Source: Anaerolineae bacterium (GTDB taxonomy: Bacteria > Chloroflexota > Anaerolineae > Aggregatilineales > Phototrophicaceae). From it: a DNA stretch of 19,654 nucleotides. Both the position numbers and the translations under genes were made by a program. Positions 16,515 through 19,654 of this stretch are shown piece by piece; the first letter of the stretch is position 1; each line of letters starts with the position of its first letter. The notes under the pieces were generated by a model. The model did not search any database. It was not told the DNA's origin and saw only the letters and a program-made list of their open reading frames with translations. The stretch lies in NCBI GenBank assembly GCA_028284565.1, contig JANQRM010000410.1, positions 1 through 19,654 on the forward strand. Direction: 5' to 3'.

Positions 16515-17720
16515 TTAACGGTATCCGTCAAAAACCTGAGCAGGGTATTTTTCTATGGCGGTGTGATTTAGGCTCATGCCTAATCCGGGTGTTTGTGGTA
16601 AGAGGAGATAGCCATCTTCAAACTCGAGAGGATGAGTCACGACTTGGGCAAAACGCTTGGCATCGTCTGAAGAGCCGATGGTTTCTAGCATATAGAAATT
16701 GGGAATACTGGCACATACATGCAGACTCGCTGCCGTACACATTGCACCATTGGGATTGTGTGGTGCAATCGAGACATAATGGGCTTCGGCTATTGCCGCC
16801 ATCTTACGGGCTTGGGATAAGCCCCCACAGTTAACCACATCTGGTTGATAGATACTGACCGCACGGTGTTCCATCAGGTGTGTAGCATCGAATATTGTGG
16901 CAGTGCGTTCACCCGATGCAATGGGGATGGGACTCCGTGCTTGAACCCATGCTAAAGCGTCGATATTTTCTGGGGGAATAGGTTCTTCGACAAAGAGGAG
17001 ATTGTAGGGTGTAAGGGCTTCAGCGAGGCGAACAGCATTGGCTGGACTGAAGCGACCATGACAATCAACGGATAAGCCCATCTCATCTCCAACGGCATCG
17101 CGGGCAACTTCAAAATAGGTGGCGATTTCTGTCAAGATATGGGGTGAGAGGTATTCAGTCTCTTTATGGCTTCGGTCAATGTTACCGAATGTACCAGAGT
17201 ATCCTCCTGCATCGGAGGTAGATGTCCCTTCAACAGAGACTTGCTGGCTCGCCCCATAAAAGATGGGTAGAGTCGTTTTGATCGCTTTGTAGCCTTGCTG
17301 TTGACGCTCACGGACATTCTTTGCAAAGATTTCTGGTGAACCGCCGCTGGCACAATGGGCATAGACCAACACCTTATCGCGAGTGGGTCCGCCGAAGAGA
17401 CGATATAAAGGCACGTTCAATTCTTTACCCACAATATCCCAGAGAGCAATTTCAATCGCACTAATGGCAGTGGTGTGCATCGTCCCACCAACCCAGAAGG
17501 AATCTCGATAGAGTTTTTCATAAAGGTCTTCGATACGGCGGGGGTCTTTGCCGATGAGTATCCGCCCCATTTCCTCGATGTATTGCGCTATCGTTCTTGA
17601 GCGACGTTTCATCACGGTTTCTGATGTGCCAACGATTCCAACATCCGTTTCTATCTCTGTGAATATGCCATTGCGAAAGCCAAGCGATAGTACATAGACT
17701 CGAATGCTCTTTATTTTCAT
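16515..17720 (-). CDS. Mandelate racemase/enolase-superfamily sugar-acid dehydratase (D-galactonate dehydratase-like)
   Basis: A 401-residue cytosolic enzyme with the N-terminal capping domain and the C-terminal beta-barrel of the enolase superfamily. Metal ligands are Asp219 (VDCHGR), Glu245 (FVEEP) and Glu271 (SGER). Catalytic His221 and His321 (IAPHNP) are present. The spacings 26, 26 and 50 equal those of E. coli GalD (Asp183, Glu209, Glu235, His285, with His185). It should dehydrate an aldonic acid to a 2-keto-3-deoxy acid; galactonate is a guess, and gluconate or another acid is possible. Residues about 152-195 form a Gly/Ser-rich insertion not seen in GalD. It is the last gene of the operon: its ATG lies 11 bases after the aldolase stop, and its AGGA overlaps that TAG. 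Confidence 0.88.
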   Translation of the reverse strand: MKIKSIRVYVLSLGFRNGIFTEIETDVGIVGTSETVMKRRSRTIAQYIEEMGRILIGKDPRRIEDLYEKLYRDSFWVGGTMHTTAISAIEIALWDIVGKELNVPLYRLFGGPTRDKVLVYAHCASGGSPEIFAKNVRERQQQGYKAIKTTLPIFYGASQQVSVEGTSTSDAGGYSGTFGNIDRSHKETEYLSPHILTEIATYFEVARDAVGDEMGLSVDCHGRFSPANAVRLAEALTPYNLLFVEEPIPPENIDALAWVQARSPIPIASGERTATIFDATHLMEHRAVSIYQPDVVNCGGLSQARKMAAIAEAHYVSIAPHNPNGAMCTAASLHVCASIPNFYMLETIGSSDDAKRFAQVVTHPLEFEDGYLLLPQTPGLGMSLNHTAIEKYPAQVFDGYR

Positions 17721-17731
17721 GATGAGAATTC

Positions 17732-18652
17732 CTAGAGCAGGTTTTGCTGTTGCATTAGGATTTTAACTTGCTCACGCTGGTCGGCGGACAGAGGATAGAA
17801 TGGTGGGCGAGAATAGCCCCCATGTTTGCCCGATAAGTTGAGGAAGGTGCGCCAGATTTCGAGATCATTGGCTTTGCCACCGAGTCCTGTCGGAGCATAA
17901 AACAAGTGTGTGAAGGGAATCATGGTGTGCCAGATAGCTTGCCCGCGCTTAAGGTCGAAATCGACACAGATGGCTTGGTAGAGTGCCACGGCTTGCGCTG
18001 GCATGGCATTGAGAAAACCACTGACCCATCCGTGTGCGCCAGCCGATAAACCTTCTAACGCAGTGCGGAATCCCCCATGAAAGACGCGAAAACTATCCGG
18101 GCAGAGGTAACGCAGGTCGTGGATGCCTGCATTCGAGGCGAAGGTATGCTTGATGCTTTGGAAGATACCCTCCGAAACAAGATCGGCAATTTCCCACGGA
18201 TTGAGTTCGACTGTCCCAGCATAGGCGGGATTGTTATAGAACATGATGGGAAGGGAGGTGTTTTGTCGAACTTTGCGGAAATGAGCGATGATGGCGGGTT
18301 TGGGCGGTTTTTGATAAATAGGGGGCAGAATGACTATCCCATCTGCGCCTGCTTGTTCCGCAAATCTGGTAAGTTCAATCGTATGGCGATCACTATAGAC
18401 GCTGGTGCAAACGTAAACCGGAACCCGTTTCGCTACGGTCTCGATGACAGCAGTGATAACTTGACGACGTTCTTCTAAAGTTAGGGAAATGAATTCGCCT
18501 GATGTGCCAGTCACGACAAGTCCGTGTACGCCTTCATGAATTAACCAATCGGCATGATGTTGAGTGGCTTCGATATCGAGGTCGCCCTGTTCGGTAAACA
18601 TCGTCATCATGGCGGGGAAGACCCCACTGATTGAAGGAGAGAATACACTCAT
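17732..18652 (-). CDS. DapA-superfamily aldolase/lyase (probable 2-keto-3-deoxy sugar-acid aldolase)
   Basis: A 306-residue (beta/alpha)8-barrel class I aldolase. The family signature GTSGE is at 49-53. The Schiff-base lysine is Lys168 (SIKHT) and the catalytic tyrosine is Tyr139 (FYNNP), equivalent to Tyr133 and Lys161 of E. coli DapA. The superfamily includes dihydrodipicolinate synthase, N-acetylneuraminate lyase, KDG/KDGal aldolases and 5-keto-4-deoxyglucarate dehydratase. Because it is directly followed by a galactonate-dehydratase-like gene, cleavage of a 2-keto-3-deoxy acid to pyruvate and an aldehyde is the best inference. It is less likely to be a lysine biosynthesis gene, given its context. 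AGGAGC lies seven bases upstream of the ATG at 18652, and the gap to the ROK gene is 17 bases. Confidence 0.85.
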   Translation of the reverse strand: MSVFSPSISGVFPAMMTMFTEQGDLDIEATQHHADWLIHEGVHGLVVTGTSGEFISLTLEERRQVITAVIETVAKRVPVYVCTSVYSDRHTIELTRFAEQAGADGIVILPPIYQKPPKPAIIAHFRKVRQNTSLPIMFYNNPAYAGTVELNPWEIADLVSEGIFQSIKHTFASNAGIHDLRYLCPDSFRVFHGGFRTALEGLSAGAHGWVSGFLNAMPAQAVALYQAICVDFDLKRGQAIWHTMIPFTHLFYAPTGLGGKANDLEIWRTFLNLSGKHGGYSRPPFYPLSADQREQVKILMQQQNLL

Positions 18653-18669
18653 GGACTAAGCTCCTGTGA

Positions 18670-19654
18670 TTAGGCGGGGTTAATAGACTCATTTGCAATT
18701 AATATGTCGCCATTAAAGACGGCTTGGGTAATCAATGATGCCGCGCCGATGGTTGCTGGGTCTGGTTTCAAGTTGGAAATCACAACCTGAGTTTCCCCAT
18801 ATGTTGGGTGGAGATGCGCGAGTTGTTGGACCGCGTGTTGGGCAATTTCGTGGGCTTCATCCCCCGCAAAAGCAATGGATTGTCCACCAATGATTAACAT
18901 ATTGGCACTCAAGAGTTGGATGGCACTCCTAATCGCGTGTTCCAAATGACGGGAAAAGCGACTGCGGAGTCCTCGTACCAGCACATCGCCCTGCTGGATA
19001 GCTTCTATCATTTGAGACAAGGTCGGTTCATGCCTGTGCCAATATGCACCGATATGGTTCCCGATATTTGCGTTGATGAGTTCTTGGAGTTGTGAACGAA
19101 GGGCTTGAGTCGTGATTTCGGTTTGGATACAGCCTGTTTTACCACAATAGCATAGACGGGGTTCGCCTGTGTCAAGTACATGGCTAAAATCTCCGGTGAT
19201 GCCTGCTGGAAAACCACTGCGGACGAGCATATTGGAAGCAACTAATGCACCTGAAACCCCCGTATCTACATTGAGATAGGCGAAATCTGAGACCCCACGA
19301 GCAGACCCATAGAGTGCTTCGGCAAGTGTGGCGGCGTAGACACGCCAATCGGTTTTTACGGGTAGGTCAAATCGTTTTCGTAAGACCGTCGTAATGGGAA
19401 CACGATTCCAGTCGTGGCGAAAGGGCATCGACAAAGCCATTCCCTGTTTGGGGTCAACGAGTCCCTCTGTGACCACACCAATACCAAGGGGTTGCCTCTG
19501 GTACATTTGTTGGTCGCTCCACAAGGTATCTATGATGTCTATCGCCAAATCAAGTACGGCTTGGCTACTCCAATCGGCGGGTGCAGGTTCTGCATGGTCG
19601 GCGAGGATTGTGCCATCCAGCCCCATCACGGCTCCAGCAATGGAATCAGAGGTA
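18670..19654 (-). CDS. ROK-family protein, probably a sugar-responsive repressor; 5' end outside the window
   Basis: The frame stays open to the window edge, reading TSDSIAGAVMGLDG upstream of the GTG/ATG near 19629, so the gene is truncated. The visible 328 codons are the ROK actin-like fold: GIGVVTEGLVDP, the Zn motif CYCGKTGC preceded by a conserved His (FSH), and a C-terminal IIGGQS and PATIGAAS. Features needed by ROK kinases are altered. The position of the phosphate-loop GGTK is occupied by TSDS, the usual GTG-x-GGG stretch reads DTGVSGAL, and NDAN reads TDWR (Asp kept). This favours a NagC/XylR-type regulator with a DNA-binding domain just upstream of the window. It heads the operon with the aldolase and dehydratase and may respond to their sugar acid. 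Confidence 0.8.
   Translation of the reverse strand, partial: TSDSIAGAVMGLDGTILADHAEPAPADWSSQAVLDLAIDIIDTLWSDQQMYQRQPLGIGVVTEGLVDPKQGMALSMPFRHDWNRVPITTVLRKRFDLPVKTDWRVYAATLAEALYGSARGVSDFAYLNVDTGVSGALVASNMLVRSGFPAGITGDFSHVLDTGEPRLCYCGKTGCIQTEITTQALRSQLQELINANIGNHIGAYWHRHEPTLSQMIEAIQQGDVLVRGLRSRFSRHLEHAIRSAIQLLSANMLIIGGQSIAFAGDEAHEIAQHAVQQLAHLHPTYGETQVVISNLKPDPATIGAASLITQAVFNGDILIANESINPA

Noticed and set aside
18077..18478. A 133-codon plus-strand frame inside the DapA-family gene
   Set aside because: It is antisense to the aldolase active-site region, which is clearly coding on the other strand.

Overview
The window most likely comes from a member of the Chloroflexota (Anaerolineae-like). 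This is inferred from gene style, not from a marker gene. The signs are a serine/threonine kinase fused to a LuxR-type HTH, an nSTAND1 NTPase and a WD40 propeller, a Thr/Pro-rich lipoprotein with tandem beta repeats, and moderate GC. There are no tRNA, rRNA, CRISPR or intact mobile elements.

Layout. (1) 1-143 is the 3' end of an M20-family amidase/carbamoylase, convergent with a SorC/DeoR-type sugar-sensing repressor (453-1496, minus). (2) A divergent 323-bp region leads into a tight two-gene operon, 1820-5355: a MoxR-like AAA+ ATPase and a DUF2201-type protein with an HExxH metallopeptidase-like N-terminus and a VWA domain carrying a complete MIDAS. (3) 5578-8004 is a lipoprotein with FecR-like, laminin-B-like and three tandem repeat domains, apparently with its own promoter. 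(4) 8157-9266 (minus) is a secreted PAF-acetylhydrolase-like alpha/beta hydrolase with an odd leader micro-ORF. (5) 9535-14325 (minus) is the large kinase-HTH-STAND-TM-WD40 receptor. (6) 14648-16198 is a CPA2/Kef-type cation:proton antiporter. (7) 16199-16514 is a convergent gap that contains a fossil of a second nSTAND1 NTPase and a strong inverted repeat. (8) 19654-16515 (minus) is a compact sugar-acid operon: a ROK-family regulator (5' end outside the window), a DapA-superfamily aldolase/lyase and a galactonate-dehydratase-like enolase-superfamily enzyme.

How the genes work together. The operon at the right end fits a dehydratase-then-aldolase route from an aldonic acid to smaller carbonyl products, controlled by a ROK sensor. 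The SorC regulator at the left is a second sugar-phosphate-type sensor whose target is not visible apart from its own promoter region. The middle is about signalling and the cell envelope: a chaperone-like MoxR/VWA pair, a surface lipoprotein, an exported hydrolase and a membrane-anchored kinase/STAND receptor. No direct link among these is shown by the sequence.

Most worth a second look are the nSTAND1 fossil at 16201-16272, the architecture of the 1,596-residue receptor, the laminin-B/FecR/repeat lipoprotein, and the two-codon leader ORF upstream of the hydrolase.
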